64,000 bases of DNA from Halomonas halodenitrificans DSM 735. Its GTDB lineage: Bacteria > Pseudomonadota > Gammaproteobacteria > Pseudomonadales > Halomonadaceae. The notes under the pieces were generated by a model. The model saw only the letters and a list, made by a program, of their open reading frames with translations, was not told the DNA's origin and ran no database searches. The DNA is taken from the NCBI RefSeq assembly GCF_000620045.1, contig NZ_KK211060.1, positions 32,987-96,986 on the forward strand. The letters are read 5' to 3'. Positions 7,594 through 16,338 of this stretch are shown here, in pieces (position 1 is the first letter of the stretch; every line of letters begins with the position of its first letter). The position numbers and the translations under genes were made by a program.

Positions 7594-8889
7594 ATGCTAT
7601 TGATGATGCTCGTTCTCTTCGGGGCCCTGTTCCTGCTGCTCGGCAGCGGCGTCTGGGTCGGTTTCTCGCTGCTCGCCCTGGGCTGGATCGGCCTCTCCCA
7701 GTTCACCTCGATCCCCACCGGGGATGTCATGGCGTCGGACATCTGGGGGGCCAGCTACAGCTGGGAGCTGACCGCCCTGCCGATGTTCATCTGGATGGGC
7801 GAGATCCTGTTCCGCTCGCGCCTGGCCGACGACATGTTCACCGGCCTGTCACCGTGGATGCAGCGCATCCCCGGGCGCTTGCTGCACACCAACGTGGTGG
7901 GCTGCGGGCTATTCGCCGCCGTCTCCGGCTCCTCGGCGGCCACCTGCGCCACCATGGGCAAGATGACCATCCCCGAGCTGACCCGCCGCGGCTACGACGA
8001 GAGCGTGGTGATCGGCACCCTGGCGGGCTCCGCCACCCTGGGCTTGCTGATTCCCCCCTCGATCATTCTGATCGTCTACGGGGTCGCCACCGACCAGTCC
8101 ATCTCGCGCCTGTTCATGGCGGGTATCCTGCCGGGCCTGATGCTGATCTCGCTGTTCGCCCTCTACCTGATGCTCTGGGCGTGGCGCTATCCGGACCGGG
8201 TGCCTCCCGGTGAGGCGCGCCTGCCGCTGGCCGAGAAGCTGCGTCGGGCGCGGCGCCTGATTCCCCTGCTGGGGCTGATCGTCGGCGTCATCGGCTCGAT
8301 CTACGCCGGCCTCGCCTCCCCCACCGAGGCCGCCGCGGTAGGCGTGGTGCTCTCGCTGCTGCTGGCGCGCTTTCAGGGCAGCATGGACCGCTGGGTGTTT
8401 CGCGACGCCCTGCTGGGTGCCGTGCGCACCTCCACCATGATCGCCTTCATCCTCGCCGGCGCCTCCTTCCTGACCGCCGCCATGGGCTTCACCGGCCTGC
8501 CCCGGGACCTGGCCGCCTGGATCGGCACCCTGGGCCTGTCGCCCTGGGTGCTGCTGGCGGCGCTGACGCTGCTGTTTATCCTGCTGGGCTGCTTCCTCGA
8601 CGGCATCTCGGTCGTGGTGCTGACCACCTCCATCATGCTGCCCATGGTGGAAGCCGCGGGGATCGATCTGATCTGGTTCGGCATCTTCCTGGTGATCGTG
8701 GTGGAAATGTCCCAGATCACGCCGCCGGTGGGGTTCAACCTCTTCGTGCTCCAGGGCATGACCGGGCGCAACATCCTCTCCATCGCCTGGGCGGCCCTGC
8801 CGTTCTTCTTCCTGATGATGCTGGGCGTACTGCTGATCGTCCTGTTCCCCGGGATCGTCACCTTCCTGCCCACCGTGATGAACCAGTAG
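7594..8889 (+). CDS. TRAP transporter large permease (DctM family)
   Basis: A 431-residue polytopic protein, the usual DctM length. It carries the family segments GCGLFAAVSGSSAATCATMGKM, a Gly/Pro-rich LLIPPSIILIVYG re-entrant loop and a C-terminal QITPPVGFNLFV repeat of that loop. The ATG at 7594 has GGAGCC upstream. It is the sodium-coupled permease of the TRAP system. The MarR-type regulator gene follows after 6 bases in the same operon. Confidence 0.92.
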   Translation: MLLMMLVLFGALFLLLGSGVWVGFSLLALGWIGLSQFTSIPTGDVMASDIWGASYSWELTALPMFIWMGEILFRSRLADDMFTGLSPWMQRIPGRLLHTNVVGCGLFAAVSGSSAATCATMGKMTIPELTRRGYDESVVIGTLAGSATLGLLIPPSIILIVYGVATDQSISRLFMAGILPGLMLISLFALYLMLWAWRYPDRVPPGEARLPLAEKLRRARRLIPLLGLIVGVIGSIYAGLASPTEAAAVGVVLSLLLARFQGSMDRWVFRDALLGAVRTSTMIAFILAGASFLTAAMGFTGLPRDLAAWIGTLGLSPWVLLAALTLLFILLGCFLDGISVVVLTTSIMLPMVEAAGIDLIWFGIFLVIVVEMSQITPPVGFNLFVLQGMTGRNILSIAWAALPFFFLMMLGVLLIVLFPGIVTFLPTVMNQ

Positions 8890-8895
8890 GCCGCC

Positions 8896-9432
8896 ATGAC
8901 AGAACCCTCCTCCTCATACGCCAGGGGCCGCATCAGCGGCCCCATCGTCTCGTCGGAACACCTCTCCCACCGCGCCCAGGAGCAGTCGGAACTGGAGTTC
9001 GGCTTGATTATCGCGTCCCACGCCTTCACCCGCTGGATGGTGCGCTGCATGGCCGCCGTGGGCTGTCCCGAGCTGGGCTCGCTGGACACCCTGGTCCTGC
9101 ATAGCGTCAACCACCGCGAACGGGCCAAGCGCCTCGCGGACATCTGCCTGGTGCTCAATGTCGAGGACAGCCACACCGTGAGCTACGCGCTCAAGAAGCT
9201 GGCCAAGCTCGAGCTGGTCCACGGCGAGAAGCACGGCAAGGAGACCTTCTTCCAGACCACCGAGCTCGGCCGCGACACCTGCCAGCGCTACGCCGAGATC
9301 CGCGAGGACTGCCTGATCGACTCCCTCTCCTCGCTGGGCATCGAACCCGAGGAAACCCGCCGCCTGGCCAGCATGCTGCGGGCCATGTCGGGGCTCTACG
9401 ACCAGGCCGCCCGAGCCGCCGCCTCGCTATAG
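8896..9432 (+). CDS. MarR-type winged-helix regulator (COG5631-like)
   Basis: A 178-residue protein with a central winged helix (about residues 60 to 135): SLDTLVLHSVNHRERAKRLADICLVLNVEDSHTVSYALKKLAKLELVHGEKHGKETFFQTTELG. Proteins of this type are often encoded at the end of TRAP operons. The 6-base spacing makes it part of the transporter operon, so it probably senses the transported compound or a product of it. The 18-bp palindrome at 5785-5802 is a plausible binding site. Confidence 0.8.
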   Translation: MTEPSSSYARGRISGPIVSSEHLSHRAQEQSELEFGLIIASHAFTRWMVRCMAAVGCPELGSLDTLVLHSVNHRERAKRLADICLVLNVEDSHTVSYALKKLAKLELVHGEKHGKETFFQTTELGRDTCQRYAEIREDCLIDSLSSLGIEPEETRRLASMLRAMSGLYDQAARAAASL

Positions 9433-9464
9433 CCGCCCATCTCACCCCCACCCCCTCACCTCTT

Positions 9465-9603
9465 GGGGTCTGACCCCGAGGGGGTTGGGGTCTGACCCCA
9501 GGGGGTTGGGGTCTGACCCCTGGCTGAGGGGTCTGACCCCAGGGGCGGGGGTCTGACCCCAAGGGTGGGGGTCTGACCCCAGGGGGTTGGGGGTCAGACC
9601 CCC
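9465..9603. repeat. Array of seven GGGGTC palindromes
   Basis: Seven copies of GGGGTC(A/T)GACCCC lie in about 140 bases, with short irregular G-rich spacers (1 to 11 bases). The array separates the convergent MarR-type gene and the kinase gene and may stop transcription from both sides. It is not a CRISPR array: the units are palindromic, the spacers are uneven and low in complexity, and no cas gene is near. Confidence 0.9.
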
Positions 9604-9617
9604 AGGGGGGCTACCCC

Positions 9618-11444
9618 TCACCCAGGGGTAATCTGGCGCGGGTTGCGGGGATAGAAGCGCTCCGGCTGACACTCCACATGAGGGAAGAAGCGGGTGTCCT
9701 TGTAGGGCATCTTCATGAAACCCGAGACGCCGAGGCCTTCGATGAGCCCCACGGCGTCGAGGATCGCCTCCAGGCGTCGGCGGAACTCGTCCTCCCGGGA
9801 GGGGTCCAGCAGGCGGTAGTAGCTATGGATCTTGAGGTGGTTGGGCAGCGCCTCGAAGATGATCATGCCGGTATGGTGAATCTCGTTGAGGGCCTCCAGC
9901 GAAGCGATGATCGTCTCGGGCAGCACCAGAAACTCTTCCGGGTCGGGGCCATCCTCGAAGTAGCTGTGCAGGCGGGTATGATCCTCCAGCTCCGGCACCG
10001 CGCTCACCTCGTAATGCAGTTGCATGCCGGGCTGGGGCACGAAGGGCTGTTCCACTCCCTCGCGTTCCAGGTGCAGGGTATCCCGGGCGTTGAACAAACA
10101 GCTCTTGAAGATCCCCTTGCGGTAGATGGCCCGGGCCAGGTTGACCATGTTGTTCACCGCGGCGACGAAGGCCGGCTTCAATGTCGGATCATGCAGGTTC
10201 AGGGTGGTATCGATATAGACCCCGTCGCTCTCCCAGCGCACCGCCAGGCCGCCCACGACCGGATAGCGGCCGAGGCGGCTCACCGCGGCGAGGAAGGCCT
10301 TCTCGGTCTCGCCCATGCCCTGCATGAAGTTCTTGTAGTAGCGATCGAGCTGCACGTCGTTGACGTCGTTGAGGGTTTCCGCAACGCCCTCCTCGCGCAG
10401 GAAGGACTTGCGGGAGCTGTAGACCACGGTGTCGATCTCGCGGCCCGAGGGGCGGGTCCACGCCGGCACCAGCGGCGCTTCATCGGGCTCGGGAAGGTCG
10501 ATCATGACCGTGCGTGCCAGGCGTGGCATCTCGCGGATGAAATGATCCCCCGCGCGCATGCGCAGGCGCGGATCGGGGTCCAGCATGCCATCGAGCATGC
10601 GGGCGAATTCCACCGGCAGCCCCAGGGAGCTGGCCGGAATGGCGTGATGCCCGAAGCGGCATGACTGGGCCGAGGCCAGCGCATAGAGCGTGCCGGCGAC
10701 GCCCTGCTCGTCGAAGCGCGGCGAGGAGAGCGCGCCGTTGAGCTGCTCCTCACCGATAAAGTAGACGTCACCCAGCCGGGCGTTGGTCTGTTGCAGGTTA
10801 TCCGACATCAGCTCCATGACGTTGGTCGCCACGAACTGCTGGTTGGCATCGAGCTGGGCGAACACCGAGGAGCCCCAGTCGATCAGGGCGGCGGTCTCGT
10901 TGCGGTGGTCGAACACCAGGTTGGAGGGCTTGATATCGCCATGGACGATGGGCTTGCCCGCCGGCCCCCGCTCCTGGCGCAGTGCCCCCAGGATATCCGC
11001 CAGCTGGCCGGCAATGCGCACGATCAAGCGCGGCGAGAGGCGCCCCTCGCGCAGGGAGACCTCCTCGAGATTCAGCCCCGGCGCGCGCTCCATCACCAGG
11101 ATCGACTGGTGGCGCACCCGCTGATAGGCGACCAGCCGCGGCACCCGGGGATGCTCGACCTGCTCCAGCATGAAGGCCTCCTCCTCGAGGCGGTCCTGAA
11201 GATGCTGGGGCAGATTGACCCGGGTGAACTTGAAGACATACTCGTCGCCGATCCCCGTGATCCCGGCGAACACGAAGCCATAGGCCCCCTTGCCCACCAG
11301 CTCGATATCCCGGTAACCCAGCTGCTCGAGCTGCTCCTGGCATAGCGCCACCCACGCCCGGAGCTTGCGGGCATCACCCTGGCTCAGGAGATAGACCGAC
11401 TGCTCCTCGGGGATATAGAACTGCTGCAGCGGCGCCTGGGTCAT
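9618..11444 (-). CDS. Hanks-type Ser/Thr protein kinase with a novel C-terminal domain
   Basis: A 608-residue protein. Residues about 45 to 310 form a protein kinase fold: glycine loop GKGAYGFVF (51-59), ATP-anchoring Lys72 in YVFKF, catalytic loop HGDIKPSN (H168, D170, K172, N175) and a DFG variant, DWG (189-191). The C-terminal 300 residues match no domain I recognise and contain no membrane helix or PASTA repeat, so it is cytoplasmic. It starts 4 bases after the branched-chain dehydrogenase E2 stop and must be co-transcribed with it. Control of that complex by phosphorylation is an attractive inference; nothing in the sequence proves the substrate. Confidence 0.85.
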   Translation of the reverse strand: MTQAPLQQFYIPEEQSVYLLSQGDARKLRAWVALCQEQLEQLGYRDIELVGKGAYGFVFAGITGIGDEYVFKFTRVNLPQHLQDRLEEEAFMLEQVEHPRVPRLVAYQRVRHQSILVMERAPGLNLEEVSLREGRLSPRLIVRIAGQLADILGALRQERGPAGKPIVHGDIKPSNLVFDHRNETAALIDWGSSVFAQLDANQQFVATNVMELMSDNLQQTNARLGDVYFIGEEQLNGALSSPRFDEQGVAGTLYALASAQSCRFGHHAIPASSLGLPVEFARMLDGMLDPDPRLRMRAGDHFIREMPRLARTVMIDLPEPDEAPLVPAWTRPSGREIDTVVYSSRKSFLREEGVAETLNDVNDVQLDRYYKNFMQGMGETEKAFLAAVSRLGRYPVVGGLAVRWESDGVYIDTTLNLHDPTLKPAFVAAVNNMVNLARAIYRKGIFKSCLFNARDTLHLEREGVEQPFVPQPGMQLHYEVSAVPELEDHTRLHSYFEDGPDPEEFLVLPETIIASLEALNEIHHTGMIIFEALPNHLKIHSYYRLLDPSREDEFRRRLEAILDAVGLIEGLGVSGFMKMPYKDTRFFPHVECQPERFYPRNPRQITPG

Positions 11445-11448
11445 GGCA

Positions 11449-13185
11449 TCAACTCAAGTGGAGCAGCATGGTCTCGGGGGCTTCCAGGTAGCCCTTCCAG
11501 GCGTTGCAGAAGCGGGCGATGGTGCCGCCGTCGATGATGCGGTGGTCGCCGGCCCAGGTCACGGTCATGATGGCGCGCTTGACGACGCGGTCGTCGGCGT
11601 CGAAGCGTGGCAGCCATTGGGTCTTGCCAATGGCGACGATGGCGAGCTCCGGGGCGTTGATGATCGGGGCGGCGTAGGTGCCGCCCAGGGCGCCGATATT
11701 GGAGATGCTGATGGTGCCGTCGCGGAGGTCTTCCTGGGCCACCTTGCCCGAGCGCGCCGCCTCGGTCAGGCGCTGTACCTCCCCCGCCACGCCGAGCAGG
11801 CTGCGCCGCTCCACGTCCTTGACGTTGGGCACCAGCAGCCCGGCACGGCTATCCACCGCCATGCCGATATTGACCGAGGGCAGGTAGTGGATCTCGCTGA
11901 CGTCGTCATTGAGCCGGGCATTGAGGATCGGTGCCTCGCGCATCGCCAGGGCCATCGCCTTCATGAAGAAGGGCATCAGGGTCACGCGTACCCCCTCGGC
12001 CTCGGCCAGCGGCTTAAGGCGTTCGCGCAGCGCCAGCAGCTCGGTGACGTCGATCTCCTCGCCATACTGGAAGTGGGGAATGGTGCTGGCCGACTCCACC
12101 ATGCGCCGCGCCATGACCGCGCGCACCCCGCGCAGCGGTTCCACCCGAACCTCGCCTTCGGGAGAAGGCGTCAAGGCGGATTCCCGCGCCTCGCCAGGCG
12201 CTCCCTGGGATGCCGCCGCCTGAGACGGTGCTTCCTGAGACGGTGCGCCTTCAGACGCCGCCGCTTGCCCCCCTTCGAGGTGGTGCAGCACGTCTTCCTT
12301 GAGTACCCGCCCCTGCTTGCCGCTGCCGGGCACCGCTTCCAGGGCCAGGCCGTGTTCGCGCAGCAGACGCCGCACCGCGGGGGCCGCGGGGATGCGCCCA
12401 TAGGGCCCCTGGCCCTGCACGCTCTCCTGCCCGGCTGATTCCTGCCCACCTGACTCCTGCCCACCTGACTCCTGCCCGGCTGACTCCTTCCGAGGCGCCC
12501 CGGCGCTCGCGGCGGTGGGTGCCGAGGGTGCCGGGGCCGCCTCCGCCACGGCCGGTGAGCGGGTGCCCTCATCCTCGTCGGCGCCCTGCTCCGGCGTATA
12601 GGCGTAGAGCGGGGCGTGGACCCGGGCGACCTCACCCTGGGGCACATGCAGCCGGGTCATGGTACCCGCCTCGGTCGCGGTGATCTCCACCATCGCCTTG
12701 TCGGTCATCACATCGACCACCGGCTGGTCTTCCTCGATGGCGTCGCCCGCCTGGACCCGCCACTCGACCACCTCGCATTCGACGATGCCCTCGCCGATAT
12801 CGGGCAGGATGAAGTCCTTGGCGGCCGCGGCCCGGGAAGCCGGCGCCTGTTCGGCTGTCTGCTCGGTCTTTTGCCGGGGCGCCTCGCCGGCATCCGGCGC
12901 CGCCTCGGCCTCTCTCTCTATATCCCCCTCGCCATCGCCTTCCGCCTCGCCCTCGGCGGTATAGGCAAACAGCGGGGCGTGGACCTTGGCGATATCGCCC
13001 TTGGCCACATGCAGCCGGGTGACCGTGCCGGCCTGGGGGGCGGTGATCTCGACCAGGGCCTTGTCGGTCATCACCTCGACCACCGGCTGGTCTTCCTCGA
13101 TGGCGTCGCCCTCGGCCACGCGCCACTCGACTACTTCGCACTCCACGATACCTTCACCGATATCGGGCAGCATAAACTCGCTCAT
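11449..13185 (-). CDS. bkdB: Branched-chain 2-oxoacid dehydrogenase E2 (dihydrolipoamide acyltransferase)
   Basis: A 578-residue E2 with two lipoyl domains (lipoyl lysines K42 and K163, both in MTDKA), a subunit-binding domain near 265 to 300 (YGRIPAAPAVRRLLREHGL...GRVLKEDVLHHL) and a C-terminal acyltransferase domain with the catalytic DHRIIDG (H548). The linker near 230 to 255 contains a five-residue unit (GQES plus A or G) repeated in tandem. It acts with E1 and an E3 not encoded here to convert branched-chain 2-oxoacids to acyl-CoA. Pyruvate dehydrogenase is less likely, given the two-gene E1 and the branched-chain-type E1 loop. Confidence 0.9.
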   Translation of the reverse strand: MSEFMLPDIGEGIVECEVVEWRVAEGDAIEEDQPVVEVMTDKALVEITAPQAGTVTRLHVAKGDIAKVHAPLFAYTAEGEAEGDGEGDIEREAEAAPDAGEAPRQKTEQTAEQAPASRAAAAKDFILPDIGEGIVECEVVEWRVQAGDAIEEDQPVVDVMTDKAMVEITATEAGTMTRLHVPQGEVARVHAPLYAYTPEQGADEDEGTRSPAVAEAAPAPSAPTAASAGAPRKESAGQESGGQESGGQESAGQESVQGQGPYGRIPAAPAVRRLLREHGLALEAVPGSGKQGRVLKEDVLHHLEGGQAAASEGAPSQEAPSQAAASQGAPGEARESALTPSPEGEVRVEPLRGVRAVMARRMVESASTIPHFQYGEEIDVTELLALRERLKPLAEAEGVRVTLMPFFMKAMALAMREAPILNARLNDDVSEIHYLPSVNIGMAVDSRAGLLVPNVKDVERRSLLGVAGEVQRLTEAARSGKVAQEDLRDGTISISNIGALGGTYAAPIINAPELAIVAIGKTQWLPRFDADDRVVKRAIMTVTWAGDHRIIDGGTIARFCNAWKGYLEAPETMLLHLS

Positions 13186-13223
13186 CTCGTCGTCTCCTCG
13201 ACTGGTTGCGTCCGATATCGGCT

Positions 13224-14201
13224 TCAGAAGGCCACGCTGGCCTTGATCGCCTCATACACCTTCAGGTAATCCGCCAGATACTCCTTTTCCAGGGTCAGCG
13301 GGAAGGGCGTATCCATGCCGGTCACCCGGGCGATGGGCGCCTCCAGATAGAGGAAACAACGGTCCTGGACGGCCGCGGCGATTTCCCCGGCGAAGCCGCC
13401 GGTCAGCGGCGCCTCGTGGGTGATCACCAACCGCCCGGTCTTGAGCACCGATTCCACCACGCTGTCCTGGTCCCAGGGCAGAATGGAGCGCAGATCGATC
13501 ACCTCGCAGGAGATATTCTCCGCCTCGGCAAGCTCCACGGCGCGGTCGATGACCTCCATCTGCGCCCCCCAGCCGAGCACGGTGACGTCGGTACCCTCCC
13601 GCGTCACTTCCGCCTCGCCGATGGGCAGCTGATAGTCTTCCTCGGGCACATCGCCGGTGGAGGCGCGATAGAGCCGCTTGGGCTCGAAGAACAGCACCGG
13701 GTCGGGATCACGTATGGCGCCCAGCAACAGCCCCTTGGCCTGATAGGGATTGCGCGGCACGACGACCTTGAGACCCGGGGTATGGGCGAAGTAGGCCTCC
13801 GGCGACTGGGAGTGATAGAGCCCGCCGGAGATGCCGCCGCCATAGGGCGCACGAATGGTCAGCCCGCCCACATTGAATAGATCACCGGAGCGATAACGGA
13901 ACTTGGCCGTCTCGTTGACGATCTGGTCGAAGGCCGGAAAGATGTAGTCGGCGAACTGGATCTCCGCCACCGGCACCGAGCCCTGGGCCGCCAGGCCATT
14001 GGCGAAACCGATGATGCCCTGCTCCACCAGCGGCGTGTTGAAGCAGCGCGAGCGGCCGTACTTCTCCTGGAGATGGCTGGTGGCACGGAAGACGCCACCG
14101 AAGATGCCGACGTCCTCGCCGAAGCACAGCACCTTGTCATCCTCGGCCATGGCGATATCCAGGGCGTTGTTGATCGCCTGCAGCATGTTCATGGTCGGCA
14201 T
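13224..14201 (-). CDS. bkdA2: Branched-chain 2-oxoacid dehydrogenase E1 beta subunit
   Basis: A 325-residue transketolase-like beta subunit. It opens [32 protein letters not shown] and carries [32 protein letters not shown] and [31 protein letters not shown], all typical. I start at ATG 14201, which lies 1 base beyond the E1-alpha stop and has its ribosome site inside the E1-alpha end. A longer in-frame version would run through E1-alpha coding sequence and is rejected. It forms the heterotetrameric E1 with the upstream gene product. Confidence 0.93.
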   Translation of the reverse strand: MPTMNMLQAINNALDIAMAEDDKVLCFGEDVGIFGGVFRATSHLQEKYGRSRCFNTPLVEQGIIGFANGLAAQGSVPVAEIQFADYIFPAFDQIVNETAKFRYRSGDLFNVGGLTIRAPYGGGISGGLYHSQSPEAYFAHTPGLKVVVPRNPYQAKGLLLGAIRDPDPVLFFEPKRLYRASTGDVPEEDYQLPIGEAEVTREGTDVTVLGWGAQMEVIDRAVELAEAENISCEVIDLRSILPWDQDSVVESVLKTGRLVITHEAPLTGGFAGEIAAAVQDRCFLYLEAPIARVTGMDTPFPLTLEKEYLADYLKVYEAIKASVAF

Positions 14202-14202
14202 T

Positions 14203-15429
14203 TCACTTCCCTCCCTGGCTGGCGTCGTTGTCGGACGCGTCATGGCCGGCCGCGACATCCGGGTCCAGGGAGCGCGCCCCCTTGGGGTAGGCGTCGGGAT
14301 ACTGGCGCACATGCCGCTTGAGTTGGTCGAGCTGCTGTTGCAGCGCCGGGGTGACATCGGCGTAGACGTCACTGACCAGGCTCTCCAGCGGCGGCGGCGG
14401 CCGCTTCTCGGCACGCTTCATGGTCTCCAGCACCTCGCGGCGCAGCGATTCCTGCAGCGCCTTTTCCTCGTCGTCGTTCCACCAGCCCTGATCGATCAGC
14501 CAGTGCTGCATGCGCAGGATCGGGTCCTTCTCGCGCCACACCTCCTCTTCCTTCTTGGAGCGATAACCCGAGGGGTCATCCGACGAGGAGTGAGCCGCCA
14601 GACGATAGCTCATGGCCTCGATCATCACCGGCTTGTTCTGCTCCACGGCGATACGGCGCGCCTCGCGGGTGGCGGCGAGCACCGCCAGGATGTCGTTGCC
14701 GTCGACGCGAATCACGTGCATGCGGTAGCCGAAGGCCCGTGGGGCCACGCCATCGGCGGCGAACTGCTCGATGGAGGGGGTGGAGATCGCGTAGCCATTG
14801 TTGCGACAGAAGAAGATCACCGGCGCCTCATGCACCGCGGCCATATTGAGGGCGGCATGAAAGTCCCCTTCCGATGCCGCGCCCTCGCCGAAGAAGCACA
14901 GGGTGCACAGCGCCTCGTCGGCGAGCTTCTGGCCATAGGCGTAACCGGCGGCCTGGGGAATCTGGGTGGCCAGCGGCGAGGAAATGGTCATGTAGTGCAG
15001 CTTGCGAGACCCGTAGTGAACAGGCATCTGCCGGCCCTTGCCGTAATCGAGCTCGTTGCCGAACAGCTGGTTCATGAACTCGTCGTAGCTGAAGCCACGA
15101 TAGACCAGGGCGCCCTGCTCGCGGTACTGGGCCATGATCATGTCGGCATCGTCGAGGGCCGCCGTGGCGCCGATCACCGCCGCTTCCTCGCCGATACACT
15201 GCATATAGAACGAGAGCCGGCCCTGGCGCTGGGCCGCCAGCATGCGCTCATCGAGCACCCGGGTCGCCACCATGCTGTGGTAGATCCTGAGCGCCAGCTC
15301 CCGGGGGAGCTCCGGGGCCTGGGCTCCCTCATAAAGAGAGCCGTCCTGCTTGAGCAGGCGGAAGGTGGGAATCGAAAACTCGTCGCCGCGGAGGAACTCG
15401 GGCGAATGGATATCTTGTGTCTTTGTCAT
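14203..15429 (-). CDS. bkdA1: Branched-chain 2-oxoacid dehydrogenase E1 alpha subunit
   Basis: A 408-residue thiamine-diphosphate-dependent decarboxylase subunit. The cofactor motif [10 protein letters not shown]...NN spans residues 181 to 211. The loop [17 protein letters not shown] (H280, S281) is equivalent to the regulatory phosphorylation loop of mammalian branched-chain E1-alpha; family knowledge places the modified serine directly after the HH/AH pair. It is the first gene of the E1-alpha, E1-beta, E2, kinase operon. The RBS (15436-15442) abuts a small hairpin. A LiuR-like palindrome lies about 95 bases upstream. Confidence 0.93.
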   Translation of the reverse strand: MTKTQDIHSPEFLRGDEFSIPTFRLLKQDGSLYEGAQAPELPRELALRIYHSMVATRVLDERMLAAQRQGRLSFYMQCIGEEAAVIGATAALDDADMIMAQYREQGALVYRGFSYDEFMNQLFGNELDYGKGRQMPVHYGSRKLHYMTISSPLATQIPQAAGYAYGQKLADEALCTLCFFGEGAASEGDFHAALNMAAVHEAPVIFFCRNNGYAISTPSIEQFAADGVAPRAFGYRMHVIRVDGNDILAVLAATREARRIAVEQNKPVMIEAMSYRLAAHSSSDDPSGYRSKKEEEVWREKDPILRMQHWLIDQGWWNDDEEKALQESLRREVLETMKRAEKRPPPPLESLVSDVYADVTPALQQQLDQLKRHVRQYPDAYPKGARSLDPDVAAGHDASDNDASQGGK

Positions 15430-15440
15430 CGTGGCATCCT

Positions 15441-15459
15441 CTACCCCTTTTGGGGGTAG
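15441..15459 (-). promoter_or_regulatory. Leader hairpin touching the bkdA1 ribosome-binding site
   Basis: CTACCCC and GGGGTAG pair around an A-rich loop in the mRNA. The foot of the stem shares two bases with the AGAGGAT Shine-Dalgarno (15436-15442), so folding could reduce initiation. No known riboswitch is recognised. Confidence 0.4.
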
Positions 15460-15522
15460 TGTTGTCGCTTGTCTCGCCCCTCGCCAGGAGGATCACTCCC
15501 GGGGGATCAACGCAACCCAAAG

Positions 15523-15538
15523 TTGACGTTAACGTAAC
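15523..15538 (-). promoter_or_regulatory. LiuR-like operator upstream of the bkd operon
   Basis: TTGACGTTAACGTAAC contains the perfect palindrome ACGTTAACGT. The pattern resembles sites predicted in proteobacteria for LiuR, the MerR-family regulator of branched-chain amino acid catabolism. That assignment comes from memory of the family motif. The position upstream of bkdA1 fits. The regulator gene is not in the window. Confidence 0.5.
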
Positions 15539-15566
15539 CTGACGAGATTCGACAGCCAAAGCGCAT

Positions 15567-15598
15567 GCCCCTTTGGTCGAAGACCAGTGTTCCGGGGC
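15567..15598 (-). terminator. Hairpin after yehW
   Basis: GCCCC...GGGGC encloses an inner TGGTC-TTC-GACCA stem, 11 bases past the yehW stop. There is no long T run. It probably separates the osmoprotectant operon from the bkd promoter. Confidence 0.5.
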
Positions 15599-15609
15599 TT
15601 GCCACCCGG

Positions 15610-16338
15610 TTAGCCCCGCCGGCTCAAGCGGGCGAAGAGGCTATCCACCGTTAGCGCCAGCAGGCCGATCAATACCGCCCCCTGGAGGATATAGGCGGTA
15701 TTGCCGTTGATGATACCGGCGATGATCGGCGCCCCGAGGTTGCTCGCCCCCACGGTGGCGCCCAGCGCCGCCGTGGCGATATTCACGGTCACCGAGGTGC
15801 GGATGCCGGCCAGGATCACCGGCGCCGCCAGGGGCAGCTCCACCCGCCATAGCCGCTGGGCGGCCCCCATGCCCATGCCCCGGGCGGCCTCTTCCACCCC
15901 GGGGTCCAGGCCCTCCAGGCCCGCCAGGGTATTGCGCACGATCGGCAGCAGCCCGTAGAGCAGCAGCGCCACGATGATCGGCCAGGTACCGAAGCCCAGC
16001 ACCGGCACCGCCAGGGCCAGCACCGCCACCGGCGGAAACGTCTGGCCCATGGATGCCGCCTGGGCCACCAGGGGCAGGAAGTCGCGCCCCCCGGGGCGGG
16101 TCACCAGGATCGCCGCCCCCACCCCCAGCACCACGGCCAGGCCCGAGGCGATGGCCACCACCCAGAGGTGGCGCAGCAACAGCGTCAGCAGGTCGGCCTG
16201 GGGATAGAGCACCCGGCGGGCCTCGGGGTCGCTCCAGCGCAAGAGCGCTTCGAACCACTCGCCCCCCGTGGCCAGCACCAGCAACAGGGCACACCAGGCC
16301 AGCGGCGCCCGCCAGCGCTTGAAGGCGCTCCGACTCAT
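15610..16338 (-). CDS. yehW: Osmoprotectant ABC transporter permease (YehW/OpuBB type)
   Basis: A 242-residue permease with about five or six helices and the BPD_transp signature region LDPGVEEAARGMGMGAAQRLWRVELPLAAPVILAGIR. It is the last gene of an osmF-yehY-yehX-yehW operon, and its start overlaps the yehX stop by 4 bases (ATGA). Family members import glycine betaine, choline or related solutes, although E. coli YehZYXW has low betaine affinity. A role in osmotic balance fits a halophile. Confidence 0.85.
   Translation of the reverse strand: MSRSAFKRWRAPLAWCALLLVLATGGEWFEALLRWSDPEARRVLYPQADLLTLLLRHLWVVAIASGLAVVLGVGAAILVTRPGGRDFLPLVAQAASMGQTFPPVAVLALAVPVLGFGTWPIIVALLLYGLLPIVRNTLAGLEGLDPGVEEAARGMGMGAAQRLWRVELPLAAPVILAGIRTSVTVNIATAALGATVGASNLGAPIIAGIINGNTAYILQGAVLIGLLALTVDSLFARLSRRG

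Noticed and set aside
9465..9603. Array of short repeats that might be a CRISPR
   Set aside because: Units are 13-bp palindromes, spacers are 1 to 11 bases and low in complexity, and no cas gene is near.
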